From assembly GCA_030549205.1 (NCBI GenBank), contig JAUKTV010000019.1:124001-188000 (forward strand): a stretch of DNA of 64,000 nucleotides, read 5' to 3'. The translations under genes were made by a program, and so were the position numbers. Positions 32,877 to 44,880 of the stretch are shown one piece after another. Source of the DNA: Apiosordaria backusii (Eukaryota > Ascomycota > Sordariomycetes > Sordariales > Lasiosphaeriaceae). The notes below the pieces were generated by a model that was not told the DNA's origin, made no database searches, and saw only the letters and a program-made list of their open reading frames with translations. Numbering within the stretch: position 1 is the first letter of the stretch; every line of letters starts with the position of its first letter.

Positions 32877-34386
32877 ATGGATCCTCTATCTATCGCGGTT
32901 GGCGCGGTAGGATTGGCTAATGGATGCACTACAGTTGTGAAAGCCATTTACACGTGGGTAGACGACACAATCTACATTGACGAGAACGTCCGAGGCTTAT
33001 GCGAAGAGGTCACCGCACTCTCTCGTGTTCTCGAGGCAGTTAGCAATGCCTCTAAACAAGCCCCCCGTCTCGTCATCGCTGAGATCGATCCGAAGGGGAA
33101 TCTTTGGACTACCGTCAAGGCGACACTGAGTGGGATAGAAGCGGTACTCGCTAAACTGAATCAACTTCTGGTCCAAGTTCAAAAACGTACCGGCTTCTTC
33201 AGCCGGCGCCTTTTCAGGAAGCCTGCGAAGCAGATTCGTCTCGCGCGAAAGTCAAAAGAGATCGCGGTTTACAGAAACAGAGTCAAGTCATATTCGTCAG
33301 CCATGAGTACTGCGCTACAGATGATCAATGTGTATGGCACACTTCGTCCACATTCAAATTTGTTGGGTGTTGTTACTGAAGTCATCTAGCTGCCTCTCGA
33401 TTCAAAACAATTCTTCCCACGATGTTGTGTCTGAACTTCTTGCTGCGCTTAGTTCGCAAGTCGATCGTGTGGAACTTGCACTACATCCCACACATCACAG
33501 CACTGCAAGAGCACCCCGGAAGAACCGGGAAGATGACGGGCTTCAGCAAAACGTGCAGCAGTTCGTGGACATGGCTCGCACTTTTCACTCTAGCGCATCA
33601 AATGTCGCCAAGGGAGGCCCACGCTCAACTGTAAGGGGTAACAAAATTGCTGGAAATCCTTCAACAGCGGTTCAACGTTCAGCTCCGTATGGCGGTCCGT
33701 CGGCGACTTCTTACTTTGATGCTGAAGCCATCGACAAGCAGCTAGACATGCTTGAACATCGAAGGCGATGGTCCGAACCCGAAGATGAATTCGAGACAGA
33801 TATGGTGAAAAGGCTCGAAGAGCTGGGTCGCACATGCCAACTGGCCGGAGACCATGCGAGAGCCGGGCTATTCTTCAGGAAGGTTCTCGAACGAGTCGAG
33901 CGACCTGGCGTTTCGATTCCACATGACACCACGCCCACGAAAATCAAGCTGGCCTTCACCTGTCTCTGCCAAGCGAGTTGGGCAGAAGCCGAAAGCATTC
34001 TCATTCCCATGGCCTGGGAAAGTGCAGTCGCAGATCTCAGCGTGTACACGGGTCTCCACATGCTTGCCATGCACTACTTGCTAAACAAAGATTATGAGTC
34101 TTGTGAGAGACTCTGCAAGCGGGCTCTTTGGGGATACCGAAAGATATACGGCAAAGACCATAGCACGTGCTGGGAGGCGCTAGAGTTGCTTGCCGTCACC
34201 TGCGACCTACAAGAGAATCGTGAAGAGGCGATGGCCTATCGAAGCTTCATCCCCCAGTCCTTCACTCCGGTCATGCGTAATGACCCGATGAAATACATGG
34301 AGATACTGGCCGCAGCGTTTCGGATAAACCCATACCTCTATCCAGACGATCATACGATTAGCAAAGATTGGCAGAAGCGTCTGTAA
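32877..34386 (+). CDS. HeLo-like N-terminal domain protein with TPR-like C-terminus
   Basis: Two exons (32877-33331 and 33390-34386) give 483 residues. The first 110 or so (MDPLSIAVGAVGLANGCTTV, then LCEEVTALSRVLEAVSNAS) match the helical N-terminal domain found on fungal STAND/NLR-like and ankyrin proteins, a group related to HeLo-like cell-death domains. Instead of a NACHT or NB-ARC nucleotide-binding domain, the protein continues with a polar linker and a helical region (FETDMVKRLEELGRTCQLAGDHARAGLFFRKVLE, with LLNKDYESCERLCKRALWGYRKIYG) that looks like tetratricopeptide repeats. There is no signal peptide. Related fungal proteins take part in non-self recognition or programmed cell death, but no experiment is implied here; the role is open. 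Confidence 0.65.
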
Positions 34387-35313
34387 CTTCTTTTTCTGAT
34401 GATGATAACATTGTGGCAATTTTCTTTGGTGTAAACGGTCTAGGTGCCTCTAGGGTACCTACTCACCACAGCATCAAATGTGGACAAGTCACAAATGGGA
34501 TGGATTTCTTTTGTTTGTTTTATTCGAAGGTAAGGGCGTAAGGACTAGGTACCTTACACAGAGGGGGGCTCAGGGGTTCAGGGGCCATTTGTTTTTCAGG
34601 GTGGGTAATGTTCGTACTTTAAATTTTCGAAGAATCATTGCTTTCTCTTCTCATTGAACCGGATACCAGCCATTTCCGATCGAGAGGCAACATGTTGACC
34701 CCGTCGTTTGTTTACATCACCAAGCAGTATTAAAATAAAGTCAATAGTCACAGTAGTCATGTTGTGTGTTTAAAGAACAAAACTCAAGTTCTATAATTAT
34801 CTAACTGAATCATCTCAACCATGAAAATATTATGTACAACACACACGCGCGCACCGCCTTTCGACCCAGACGCAGCAAACATGTGTCAAGTCTCTAGTAG
34901 GAAAAAGAAATCGTGCTTCATAACATCTCATATGGCTTTTGCCCTTTGAATGGTATTCCATGCGCCAAAATGACCAGAACACTCCTCCGAGCTCCCGCAA
35001 TCCAGCCAGAGAGGTTACACCCAGAAGCGGCTGAAAAAAGAAAGCCAAATAAATAAAAAGTAAGAGAGAGAGAGAGAGAGAGAGAGAGAAGACAACACAG
35101 AGGATCTGAAACGAATGTAGCTTAAGAAGAGAACACGAAGAGAATAAAGATATAAAAACTTTTCGAAATACAACATACCTAAACTCGCTCCGTTTCATTA
35201 TGACGTGCGCGCGTGTGTGCACCCCCTCGCCCTCGTTTCAAGCGGCTTGCCCCAAGGCAAAACCATCATCTTGTCAAGCCCCTTATCTAATGCCTCACTT
35301 GTCCCTTGGAAGA
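34387..35313. other. Intergenic, convergent genes, with AG microsatellite
   Basis: Between the converging HeLo-like and mucin genes. It holds the AG microsatellite at 35063-35088 and AT-rich sequence; no gene. Confidence 0.55.
35063..35088. repeat. Microsatellite (AG)13
   Basis: Thirteen uninterrupted AG dinucleotides, about 225 bp beyond the 3' end of the mucin gene. Confidence 0.95.
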
Positions 35314-37077
35314 TTAGTATGGAGGCCCAAGTTCACGTTGAGACCTGAAGATGGAATCAGCTGTGACAGATCTAGTCGCATTAGGCATATAGTCGCTGTC
35401 GTCGACAGCGACGGTGGCGACGGCCGAGTCGACCACGCGAGTAATGGTGCGCGTCTCGCGGTCAGTCTCGATCACGGTGCGGCGGGTAGTCAAGGTAATA
35501 ACCGTTGGGCGACGGGTGGTGGTGGTGGTGGGACGAGTTGTGGTGGTTGGCAGGCGCGTCGTGGTCGTGCGGACCGTGGTGGTGGCCAGGCGAGTGGTGG
35601 TGCTGACGGACACGCGGGTGCTGGTGACGGTTGTCCGGCGAGTACTGGTTGGGCGGAGAGTGATAGTAGGCCGAGTGGTGATGGTAGGACGAATAGTCGT
35701 TGTAGGGCGAGCGATTGTGGGACGGATGGTGGTGGTAGGCCGGGTGGTGAGGGTAGGGTGGATAGTAGTACTGGGGCGAGTGATGGTTGGGCGAATGGTT
35801 GTGGTAGGGCGGGTAATGGTTGGACGGATGGTGGTGGTAGGCTGGGTGGTGATGGTAGGGCGGATAGTAGTAGTGGGGCGAGTGATGGTAGGGCGGATGG
35901 TGGTGGTAGGGCGAGTAGTGATGGTTGGGAGAATGGTTGTGGTAGGGCGGGTAATGGTTGGACGGATGGTGGTGGTAGGCTGGGTGGTGATGGTAGGGCG
36001 GGTGATGATGGTCGTAGGCCGAGTGATCGTGGTCGGCTTATCCGTAGGGCAAACGGTAACGACGGAGGAACCGATGGTGACCTTGGTGTCGAAAACAGTG
36101 GTGGAGATGATAGTCACAGTACCCTGGCCACCCGGAAGGGTGAGGGTCGTTGGCTTCCCACTAGTGACAGTGGAAAGGATCTTGGTCGTGATGGGCCCTT
36201 CGACAGTGGAAACAGAGCCAGGAAGGGTGATTGTCTTGGTCACATCATCGCTGACGGTGACAGTAGTGGCAGGGGCACTGAAAGTAGTGGGGCGGTCGAC
36301 AGTGATGGTGCCAGGAATAGTCACAGTCTTGGTCTCGTCATCGTCGACAGTCACAGTGGTGCCAGGAGCGGTGATGGTGGTGGGGCGGTCAACAGTAACA
36401 GTTTCACCAGGCCGACGAGTGGAAGTTGGGCGGCGAGTGGTGGTCGGTCTCCGAGTGGTTGTCGGTTTCCGAGTGGTTGTCGGGGGACGGACGGTAGTGG
36501 TAGGAGGAACGACAGTAGTAGTAGGAGGAACGACAGTGGTAGTAGGAGGAACGAGAGTAGTGGTTATCACACTGGTGGCGGTGGTGCCGCAAGTGCGATA
36601 ATAGTTGTCATCCAAGATATAACCGTATACATCACTCATCGACATCTCCGAAGTGCCACGAGTCTCGCCGTGGTTGGTGGCATAAGAGATGTCGTAATCG
36701 CGAGTGTACATCGAGCAGTACAGACCCTGAGGGACTCCGTTCTCAAACAAGGTGTAGGCGAGGAAGAATCTGCAAGTGTCGTAGGTACCATCTGGCTTGG
36801 GGTGCTTGCGGTGATAGTTGGTGGTGCTCACACAGTGGGCGGCGCACAGGTGAGGAATGTAGGCCTCAGGAAAGAACTTGAAGCCCATGTAGGTGTCCTT
36901 GCCGTCCTTGTCCAGGGGAGCATTGATGGTGGCATTGCCATACGAGATGGGACCAATGAAGCCATCAATGGCATCAGGGACTTCGGTGTTGCCGATGGCA
37001 CCAACGCGGCCGAGGGCGCCCGAAGGCAGAAAGAGCGAAATGCCCGCACCCAACAAAGCTGAAACAGTCCCGTTCAT
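35314..37077 (-). CDS. Secreted Thr-rich mucin-like cell-surface protein
   Basis: Intronless, 587 residues. The N-terminal 23 residues form a signal peptide (hydrophobic LLGAGISLFLPSGALG). A cysteine-containing globular domain of about 160 residues follows (YIPHLCAAHCVSTTNYH, CRFFLAYTLFENGVPQGLYC, YTRDYDISYATN), a pattern seen at the N-terminus of many fungal secreted proteins whose function I cannot name. From about residue 170 it is Thr/Pro-rich: PPTTTV repeats, RRPTTT repeats, a middle block with two related TVTV-DRPTT units, then many copies of a TTTIRPTITRP-type unit. Such regions are heavily O-glycosylated. No GPI signal is evident; the C-terminus is not hydrophobic. The likely role is cell wall or adhesion. 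A 620-residue frame on the opposite strand is a by-product of the repeats. Confidence 0.7.
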   Translation of the reverse strand: MNGTVSALLGAGISLFLPSGALGRVGAIGNTEVPDAIDGFIGPISYGNATINAPLDKDGKDTYMGFKFFPEAYIPHLCAAHCVSTTNYHRKHPKPDGTYDTCRFFLAYTLFENGVPQGLYCSMYTRDYDISYATNHGETRGTSEMSMSDVYGYILDDNYYRTCGTTATSVITTTLVPPTTTVVPPTTTVVPPTTTVRPPTTTRKPTTTRRPTTTRRPTSTRRPGETVTVDRPTTITAPGTTVTVDDDETKTVTIPGTITVDRPTTFSAPATTVTVSDDVTKTITLPGSVSTVEGPITTKILSTVTSGKPTTLTLPGGQGTVTIISTTVFDTKVTIGSSVVTVCPTDKPTTITRPTTIITRPTITTQPTTTIRPTITRPTTTILPTITTRPTTTIRPTITRPTTTIRPTITTQPTTTIRPTITRPTTTIRPTITRPSTTIHPTLTTRPTTTIRPTIARPTTTIRPTITTRPTITLRPTSTRRTTVTSTRVSVSTTTRLATTTVRTTTTRLPTTTTRPTTTTTRRPTVITLTTRRTVIETDRETRTITRVVDSAVATVAVDDSDYMPNATRSVTADSIFRSQRELGPPY

Positions 37078-40000
37078 GTGGGTAATGCCGACTGCAGCAG
37101 GCGAGAAGGGGGATTTGTATGAAACGAATGGATGAGCGAGTGTAAAGGAACGAAATCAACGCTTGAAACTTGCAATGCGATGCAATGCGAATGCTTTCAA
37201 GGTCGACTTCTGGGCTGCCGCCGGACTGACTGGATGCTGCTGAGGAAAGAATGTGAGAGGAAGAGGAGCGGCAGCGAGCTGTATTGAAGCACATGGCCAC
37301 CTGGTCCTCAACACCAGGCCCACTCCGTAGCTAGTTTCGGTGATGTCGTCGGGATGGGGATCTAGAAGCATGTTGGCGTCTGGAGAGGCCGGAGGGGCTT
37401 GCATCTCAAGCCACGTTCTCCTACCTAACAAGGTTAAGGAACCATGTGGAGTTCCTTTTCGGCTTTAGTTTCCCAACACCAAGCATTGGCTTGCTATTCC
37501 GGACTCTGGAGTTTTGTTTTGGATCATAGATGACAGGACATCGACGCTACACCTGCATGATCCGTCACCGGCCTTGGATCCTTCCATTTGCGATGAGGCC
37601 ACACACGAAATAGGACCTTGATGGGCGATACGAAGAGAACACCCACCCCATTCCAACTCCCATTCTCATCCCCAACAGCGGTTGCATGAAGAGTGGCGGC
37701 AATTAGTCGGTACTTGCAGTATATGCAAGCAGGCCTCGAACGCCCTCAGTGCTTTGTTTACTTTCCGAGTCAATGGTTCATGGTTCCTAACGTGCCGTAA
37801 ACAAAACAAACGTATTTTCCCACTACATATCCTTAGATTCCGCCTTTTACCTTACCTCTAGTTGCCACCCGCCCATGGTACGGGCCCTCGTCCAACTCAG
37901 GAGTCAGGACTGTGCATGGACAAGCTTTTGAGTGTCCGGAGATGGGCTAGGAAGAACACCTTGGCCACCAAAATAACAGATATCCCATTGCAGAAAGGGT
38001 CAGCGCCCGGCGCCCGCCATTTGTCGCGATGGAAACGCTCATATCGGTGAGATCGGCGAGCCAGGGATATTGGGGTGGAAGGGCAGCCGAAGGAACATCG
38101 CTTGAGTACACGTCGGCAAAGCACTGTGCATTAGCATGACCTGGCCAAACTCAATTCATGAAAGACTTTCAGGTAAGCTTTCACGACAGCGGCGGGTCGG
38201 TCCGGCCCGCTGTCAGCCCCCGTACCTGATTCTGGTTTGAGTGGAATCCCTCATCCATGGCACAGAAGTATCCATCACTTCATCCCAATCTCTGTTGTGG
38301 GCTTGACCAGCATTACGTACTCGGAGATCACCAAGAGCACGACAATTCCGGCCCCAGTCCCAACCACCCGGTCTTCCCCAACGGATCGATACCCGCCCCA
38401 AGGTCCGGAGGCCGAGGATCTCAATCCTCAGGAGCCATATCGTGCTCCTCAACCGCTGCCTCTACTCTATTTGAGCGAACCCGTCCCCCCTGTCTCATCC
38501 TCTTTCATTGCCTGTGGTGGTCCCCAATATTCATCCCACAACACCTTTCCATTTTGCAATTCTTTCTGCAAACTCCTCATTCTTTGCTTGACGTATGCTC
38601 GCTTTGTTTCATTGACTCTGCCCCGGTTCCCCCATCTCATAACAACCCCCTTTTCCGGCCAATGTCGACGTTACTTGCATCCCGAGCCGCCTTACAAACA
38701 CCAGAAATCCAATCTCCTCTACCCGTCTCTCCAGAACAATTCCCAAACCATAAAGACTCGTTTCTCAGACAAGAAAACGCAACCATTTCTCGAAGAGGGG
38801 AAGTACCTCCCCACATCAGATCAATGCATCACAGGTCTCGCGCCCCCCCCCCCCATCCCCACCTCCAATTAACACAGCAACGATTGCCCAGCACATGCAC
38901 CACTTCCCTCCGAGCCCTCCTTCTCCTCCCGTGCCTGATCCCGTTATGATCCGCTTCAAGGGAAGAAGATCAACCCATCCGAACCCCCGCCATCCTCCAA
39001 TCTTAATGACACACTTTCCCCCATACATTTCCTTCGTACAGTGAAGTCTCGCTGATGTTGGACTCTCCCAATTCGTTTGTTGAACCCTGGTCAAGTGATC
39101 CAAGTGATATGATCATTTTCCCTACTCGATAACCCAGGACGCCGATCACGACGAATATTCAAGGCTGTGACATACAAACCCGAACGCAGCACCAAAGTAA
39201 GTTGGCCCCCCAGGGGGCAAACAAGCACGCCTGTTGACGCAGCATTGGCGATATTTTAGCCGTTCGATGTCGCACTTTTCACTCCATAGACGGCGGATTT
39301 TCATTAGGTGGGAGGAATCTAGACGTTGGCGCGGGAGTGTAGAACAGGCAGGCGATAGGCGAAAAAGTTACTTATGTTGTCGGATTCTGGAGCTGGACTG
39401 GAAAAAGGTTGCGATGTATGTCTCTTCGTCATTGGGTGTCAGCAGGACATGAGAGTCATGGTCAAGCTTCTTGGGCTTGTTGGGTATTTTGTTGTTATTA
39501 AAACTAATAATCGGTGTTGTGTTGCTGGGTCTTTGGCTGCAAAGGCACGCTGGCGATGTTTGTGGACCAAAGATAGCCATTCGCATCTTTCCAAGAGGGC
39601 AGACAGACATAACAATGCTTTGTTAAGCCGTACACCAACAGCTCTATTCAATATTAATCGACGCATGAAAAAAACCTGGTATAATAGGGTATTCTTTTTG
39701 TCCTTCGGTTCGTTCCGTTCGTTGTGTTCCATTCCCCACCGTCCATTCCGTCCCATGTCCGTCGTCGCCTTTTTGAACCACCGAGGCAGAGTTGGTGAAA
39801 CCATGCCAAAGCAGACTCCCAACACCGCCAAATTTTCCATCTTCTTGCAAAACAGCCACTCGCAAGTGAACAGAAAACAAAAAAGAAGGGAGGTGGCTGA
39901 GAAACTGTTGTGGTGAAAAACGAAAAGCACCGAGGTATACACAACAGGAGAAAAGAGGCTTCAGAAAAACCCATCAATTCGAAAAACAAATGATCACCTC

Positions 40001-40200
40001 AACGCCCATGATTAGTGTCCCCTCCAAGTGCTCATTTCGCCCTCAAGCCAACGTGGTGGTGATGATGATTACGGGCCGGCCCTCGTCTATACCACTGTGC
40101 ATCCCTCGCTTTGGCACCCTTGCCTTCCAGTCCCGGATCTTGTCGCTATCAAAGAAAGAAGGTATTCTTGGCAAATATAATCAACGCCATCCTCTCCACC
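37078..40200. other. 3.1-kb stretch with no recognised gene
   Basis: Upstream of the mucin gene and downstream of the ceramide synthase gene. Frames at 38237-38949 and 39374-39942 overlap one another on both strands and have arbitrary composition. A run of 12 C lies at 38843-38854. Long upstream flanks are common for fungal surface-protein genes; nothing specific is visible. Confidence 0.5.
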
Positions 40201-41829
40201 TCAGTCAACCTGCTTTTCACAACCAATACGCCCCAGGAGTTCCTTACGGTCGCTGTGACCTGGCAAACTGACCCCAGTCGCTGTTGGTGTTGACCTTTTG
40301 CCGCGAGCCGCTCTCCTCTCCCAGTTCTTGAGGTCGATTTCGTCTGCGCCGACTTCCTCCTCGAGCGGTTGAGCCTCCTCATAGACATACTCATCCTTAT
40401 CCTCGAGTTCATCGGCCTCGTCATCACTTCGTGTATCCTCAGCCCCGTCTCCCCGAATCACCTTGATAGCAACCCGTATGATGAGGTAAAACCACATGAT
40501 GGTCAGAATTTGAAGGAAGAACAGCATGCCGAAAAATCCATTCCGGAAATTGTGGTTGAAGCAGACGGGTGCGTCCGTATCCCAGAGCGGCCTCGCAATG
40601 TAGAGCCAGGTGTCATTGGCTGGCGGTGGGTGCGGTCCGTCGAGGTCGCGCCCATAGAAGCAGCCATTCATGTAGATCAAGGTGTGAGCCCAGACCGAGT
40701 AGATGGCCATTGGGAAGAATATGTGTCGCGCAATGAACCATGTGACCATGAAAACCGCAAACATCACATCGCAAATTGTCTTGTAACCAAGGTACTTTAG
40801 GCATTTGGCGAACTAAGAGAAATCGGTTAGCCAACTGAGAGATAAAGAGGGTTTGCCAGGGAATATCATGACGGCACATACTGGAAGGAAAATGTCCACC
40901 ACATCCATCAAAACCAGAATGAGATTTCCCACGCGTGTGTGCCCCTCTCTGTAGGCCGCATAGATCAGAGTGCTTGTAACGATGTGGTGCGAAAACATCT
41001 GCCAGTGGTCCTTGCGACGCTCCTCGATGTTGATAACAATGAGTAGCTGAAGGTAGAAAGAAAGCTGCGCAAGGGTGTATGCCTTTATGAGCCCATCCAT
41101 TTCACGATTGGGCCATTCCTTCCAAAGATCGTGGAGGCTCAGGTAGTAGGTCGAGGTGCGGTAGATGTACTGGACCATCATGTTAGCATTCATCACTCCA
41201 ACAACAATATCGGACCGGTGTTTTGTCACATACCACGCCAAGAGGCCAGAAGAAAGAATAGTAGACCAGCAACCAGCCTTGCTCGCTGAATCTTACAATA
41301 TCCTTCTTCTTGTTGACCCCCCTAGCCCTCGCAAACGGGGCCAGCACATATTCCATTATCCCCGCCCGCAGCCCCGTCAACAGCACGATAAAGAACAAGA
41401 TGAGGTATGAGTCGTCACTCCCTAGGAAGTATTTCCCCGTGTTTGGGTTGTAGTACGAGAGTGTAAAGAACTTGGACGTATGTTCGCGCGCGCGGGGCAT
41501 GCCGTGGGCCAGGAAAAGGAGGGCGATGAGGTTGAACGAGAGTCCTGTTGAGGTGAGCTTGAGATTGAATAACAAAGGGCGCCGTATAGCAACTTACCAA
41601 TCTGGTTGGCAACGAACCACCGTGCAAGACCATTCAGAGCCCCGTCATCCTTCCGCTTGGGGCGACGAACAAGGACCCTGTTGCCGTTTGTCTGCATATA
41701 TAGGGGCACGTTCACATTGTTGGGTTTGCCGTTACTGCGCTGGGCTCTCTGCGGCAGGGAAGCAGAGGCGACTGGATATTCCTTTTGATCGGAGCCATCT
41801 TGTGGAATAGGGGTCGGGAGTTTGCTCAT
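40201..41829 (-). CDS. LAG1: Ceramide synthase (LAG1/LAC1, TLC domain)
   Basis: Four exons (41829-41598, 41544-41234, 41169-40882, 40812-40201) give 480 residues. The start is placed at MSKLPTPIPQ; the frame extends upstream to another Met at 41934. The N-terminal 75 residues are polar and cytosolic. The TLC domain follows, with membrane segments (LSFNLIALLFLAHG, YLILFFIVLLTGL, LVYYSFFWPLGV) and the Lag1 motif around the catalytic histidine pair H242-H243 (HHIVTSTLIYAAYR, then VGNLILVLMDVVDIFLP). The C-terminal tail is acidic (RSDDEADELEDKDE). The enzyme joins a fatty acyl-CoA to a sphingoid base in the endoplasmic reticulum. Fungi often carry two paralogues with different acyl-chain preferences; which one this is cannot be told from sequence alone. 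Confidence 0.9.
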
Positions 41830-43573
41830 GGTGTGCTGAGCGACGGCCGGACCGCCAATTGACTGTCTTGGACGAAGGCTGATGGAGTAACACGATGTTG
41901 GAGGTTTGTCGCGATCGAGGACACCGACTTTCACCCGAGCCGTGCCGGCAGGATACAGGCCGTCTATCGGAGGGCTTGAGCACGGTGAGGCCGGTCAACA
42001 GAGGCACGAGACTCTCGTCGATCCAGTTGTCACCACGCGGAGCTCAGAGCAAGTGCGGGACGAAGCGGAGTTAAATGTTGAGAGAGGCAGGAAGGAGGAT
42101 ACCACCAAATTGAAAAAAAAAGGACGCCGCCAGCACCAACGGCGAGACAATGGAGCTTCAACAGCAAAACGAACGACGAGCTGCCTCTTGAAACCAATTC
42201 AGTCCAATCCAATGGACAATTGGCAAAAGACAACGGCAACGGTAACGGACGACAGGTAGGGAACAGTTCCACACTCCACCCCGTTTGGCGATTGACCAAA
42301 ATGTTGAATTTGGGCTGGACTTGGCCAGCGGCCCCAAAGGCGGTGGACATGCACACTGTGCGCGCTCACTGCAGGCGAGCTTTCTCCAGGGGCAAGGGCC
42401 CCGGCACCAAAACTCCAAGCGCACCTTGCTGAATTGGAGCAGGGGGCGCACTGACTCCAACCCGATGGATCAGCTCTTCTCCTTTTTCTTGCTTTCTTCA
42501 ACATGGTTTATTTATTTTTCTAGCCATAAGTGCACCACGAAAACACTAATTCAACAAAATGCCCATTCCAAGACAGAGGCCGGTGTTTTTTTTTTCTTTT
42601 GAGAGATTGTCACACCCTCTGTACTACCATGATCGGCTACAGGGAACGACGGTTACATGACAACTGGACAGAATATCCGTGGAGGGTTACACATTTCAGG
42701 GACCTTAACCCCACCATTTGAGTGCGGGGTGGTCTGCTGGTTTACATCTCATCGACCAATCGGTGCATGTGTTCCATTTCCGCACTGTGGTTGGATATTT
42801 TTTGTTTATTGTTAGTTGGCTGGCCAGTGTTGGGCACAAAGTCGAAAGCTCTCATAAAGCTCAGCAAGCTTCCAGCTCTTGTTACTGAGTAGCTAACGTA
42901 TGTGCTTCGGAGTCTTGAAAAGTGATGTGTTGTCCAATAAGGATGCCCATGCTTTCCAAGCTTTTAGAAGTCCAATTAACCTATGTACCAACCCCTGAAT
43001 ACAACGAGAATTTCAACATGAGAGAAAAGGGGCTGATGAAACCCGAACGATCAGAACCCCAAGCTTCACACCTGATTTGTCTGAATTGTGGGGTTTCTCT
43101 TTCGCTGGCGTCTCCAGAACTTAAAGTTAGCCCCACTGCAAGGCTACACTACCCCCTGGTTTGTTTGTCTAGTGCGGTACAGCCAAGCCCACTATCGCTA
43201 GGTGGGCAATTATCGAAGGCCACCATACCAAACAGGAAGTCTGATTCAGAAAAGACCCTAGCAAGCGAAAAAGAAGCCAAGTTCAACCCTTGACACGCCA
43301 TATTCAACACTGGCAGCCGTTTTTTTGGGGAGTCCTCAGTGGCCCGAAACCCCTGTTCAAATCCACCGAGTGTACCACGCTAGACAAACAAACCAGGGGG
43401 GTACTGTACACTATGACAGACCCTAACCCCGGACTTTTGATCTCTTGGCAAAAGCCAGCAAGGTTGTTGCAGCCTTGCCTTCCATGTTTCCCTTGGAATA
43501 TTTTGCCAAAACCTCAGCCTTCTCCCTTCAAAACCACCACAACCCCTGGACCACATCGCAAGCACCAATAAAT
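41830..43573. other. Intergenic, divergent promoters
   Basis: Between the divergent ceramide synthase and IST3 genes. No additional gene recognised. Confidence 0.5.
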
Positions 43574-44620
43574 ATGAACCAAATACGCGCCATCCAAGCG
43601 CTCAACAAGAAGGAGCTCGAAAACGGCATCCCGCCCTCCGCCTCCTGGCACACCGACTACCGCGACACGGCCTTCGTTTCCTTTGGCGGCCTGCCCTACG
43701 AGCTGACCGAAGGCGACGTCATCACCATCTTCAGCCAGTACGGCGAGCCGACCTTTCTCAAGCTCGTCCGCGACAAAGAAACAGGCAAATCGAAGGGTTT
43801 CGGGTGGCTGAAATACGAAGACCAGCGGAGCACCGACTTGGCGGTAGATAACCTGGGGGGCGCCGAGATTGCGGGGAGGCTGATCAGGGTTGATCACGCG
43901 CGGTACAAGGCGAGGGACGATGAGGATTTGGAGGATTGCAAGGTGGGGTGGGAGGATATCATGAGGCGGGAGAGGCTGGAGAAGGGACTGCCCAGCAAGG
44001 AGGAGAACGGTACAGACGAGGACGAGGACGACAAGCCCCGGAGGCCGATGCTCAAGGAGGAGCGGGAGCTGCAGCTGCTTATTCAGAACCACGATGATGA
44101 AGACCCAATGAAGGAGTTTTTGATTGAAGAGAAGAAGAAGGAAGTGGATGGGGCGCTGAGGAGGGAGAAGAAGAAGGAAGAGAGACATGGCCGGAAGCAT
44201 AGGGAACATGGAGAGAAAAATAGGGATAGAGAGCACCGCGACCGGTCACATCGATCAAGACGCGAAGACGACGAGCGAGATGACAGACCCAGAGACCGAA
44301 GACGAGGACGGGATGAGGACGATTCGGATCGGAAGCGGCGGAGGGAAAGGTCAAGGTCTGGTGAGCAAGAGAAAGCGAGGGATTGTGATGGCAGGAGAGA
44401 TAGGCATGGGGATGAAGAACGTTGTAGGGACGGCCGGCGTGATCGAGATGACCGTGGTGACCATGACCGGGACAGAAACAAGGAACGCCGGCATATAGAC
44501 GACCAGGGAGATCGGGACCAAAGAAAGGATCGTGACCGGCGACATCGTGATGACGATGACCGGAAGCGACGAGACGGCGGCAGGAGTCGGAGCAGGTCCC
44601 CGCGGCCCCGTAGAGATTGA
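43574..44620 (+). CDS. IST3: U2 snRNP/RES complex RNA-binding protein (Ist3/RBMX2-like)
   Basis: Intronless, 348 residues, starting MNQIRAIQALNKKEL. One RNA-recognition motif at about residues 33-112 carries RNP2 in AFVSFGGLPYELTEGD and RNP1 in KSKGFGWLKY. The segment GWLKYEDQRSTDLAVDNLGG is nearly diagnostic for Ist3/Cwf29/RBMX2. Ist3 forms the RES complex with Bud13 and Pml1 on the U2 snRNP and helps activate the spliceosome and retain unspliced RNA in the nucleus. After the RRM comes an acidic/Lys-rich linker and a C-terminal region of about 150 residues made of Arg-Asp, Arg-Glu and His-rich dipeptides, ending in an RS segment (GRSRSRSPRPRRD). This tail is longer than in the yeast protein, which mostly stops after the RRM. 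Confidence 0.88.
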   Translation: MNQIRAIQALNKKELENGIPPSASWHTDYRDTAFVSFGGLPYELTEGDVITIFSQYGEPTFLKLVRDKETGKSKGFGWLKYEDQRSTDLAVDNLGGAEIAGRLIRVDHARYKARDDEDLEDCKVGWEDIMRRERLEKGLPSKEENGTDEDEDDKPRRPMLKEERELQLLIQNHDDEDPMKEFLIEEKKKEVDGALRREKKKEERHGRKHREHGEKNRDREHRDRSHRSRREDDERDDRPRDRRRGRDEDDSDRKRRRERSRSGEQEKARDCDGRRDRHGDEERCRDGRRDRDDRGDHDRDRNKERRHIDDQGDRDQRKDRDRRHRDDDDRKRRDGGRSRSRSPRPRRD

Positions 44621-44880
44621 GTGACCCCTGATACTGCAGGAGAAAATATGTCTCTTGTCAAGGAGGAGTGCAGCCAGTTAATAAGATACCCAAATCATAT
44701 ATAATGCACACCATATGAGCCGCTAATGTTTATCGATAATACCATCCAGTAAAAAGCCAACTTAACGCCTGCTATTGATTCCAAATCCCTGCCGCTGACG
44801 GCTTATTGCCTTCCCGAATTCCCATGACCCCCAAGAGTAAGCCACCGTAGTAACGCCGCGCCCAAGTCATCGATTTATCT

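Noticed and set aside
35200..37062. 620-codon Gly/Ser-rich plus-strand frame
   Set aside because: Antisense of the Thr-rich repeats; it has no signal peptide or domain, while the minus strand has both.
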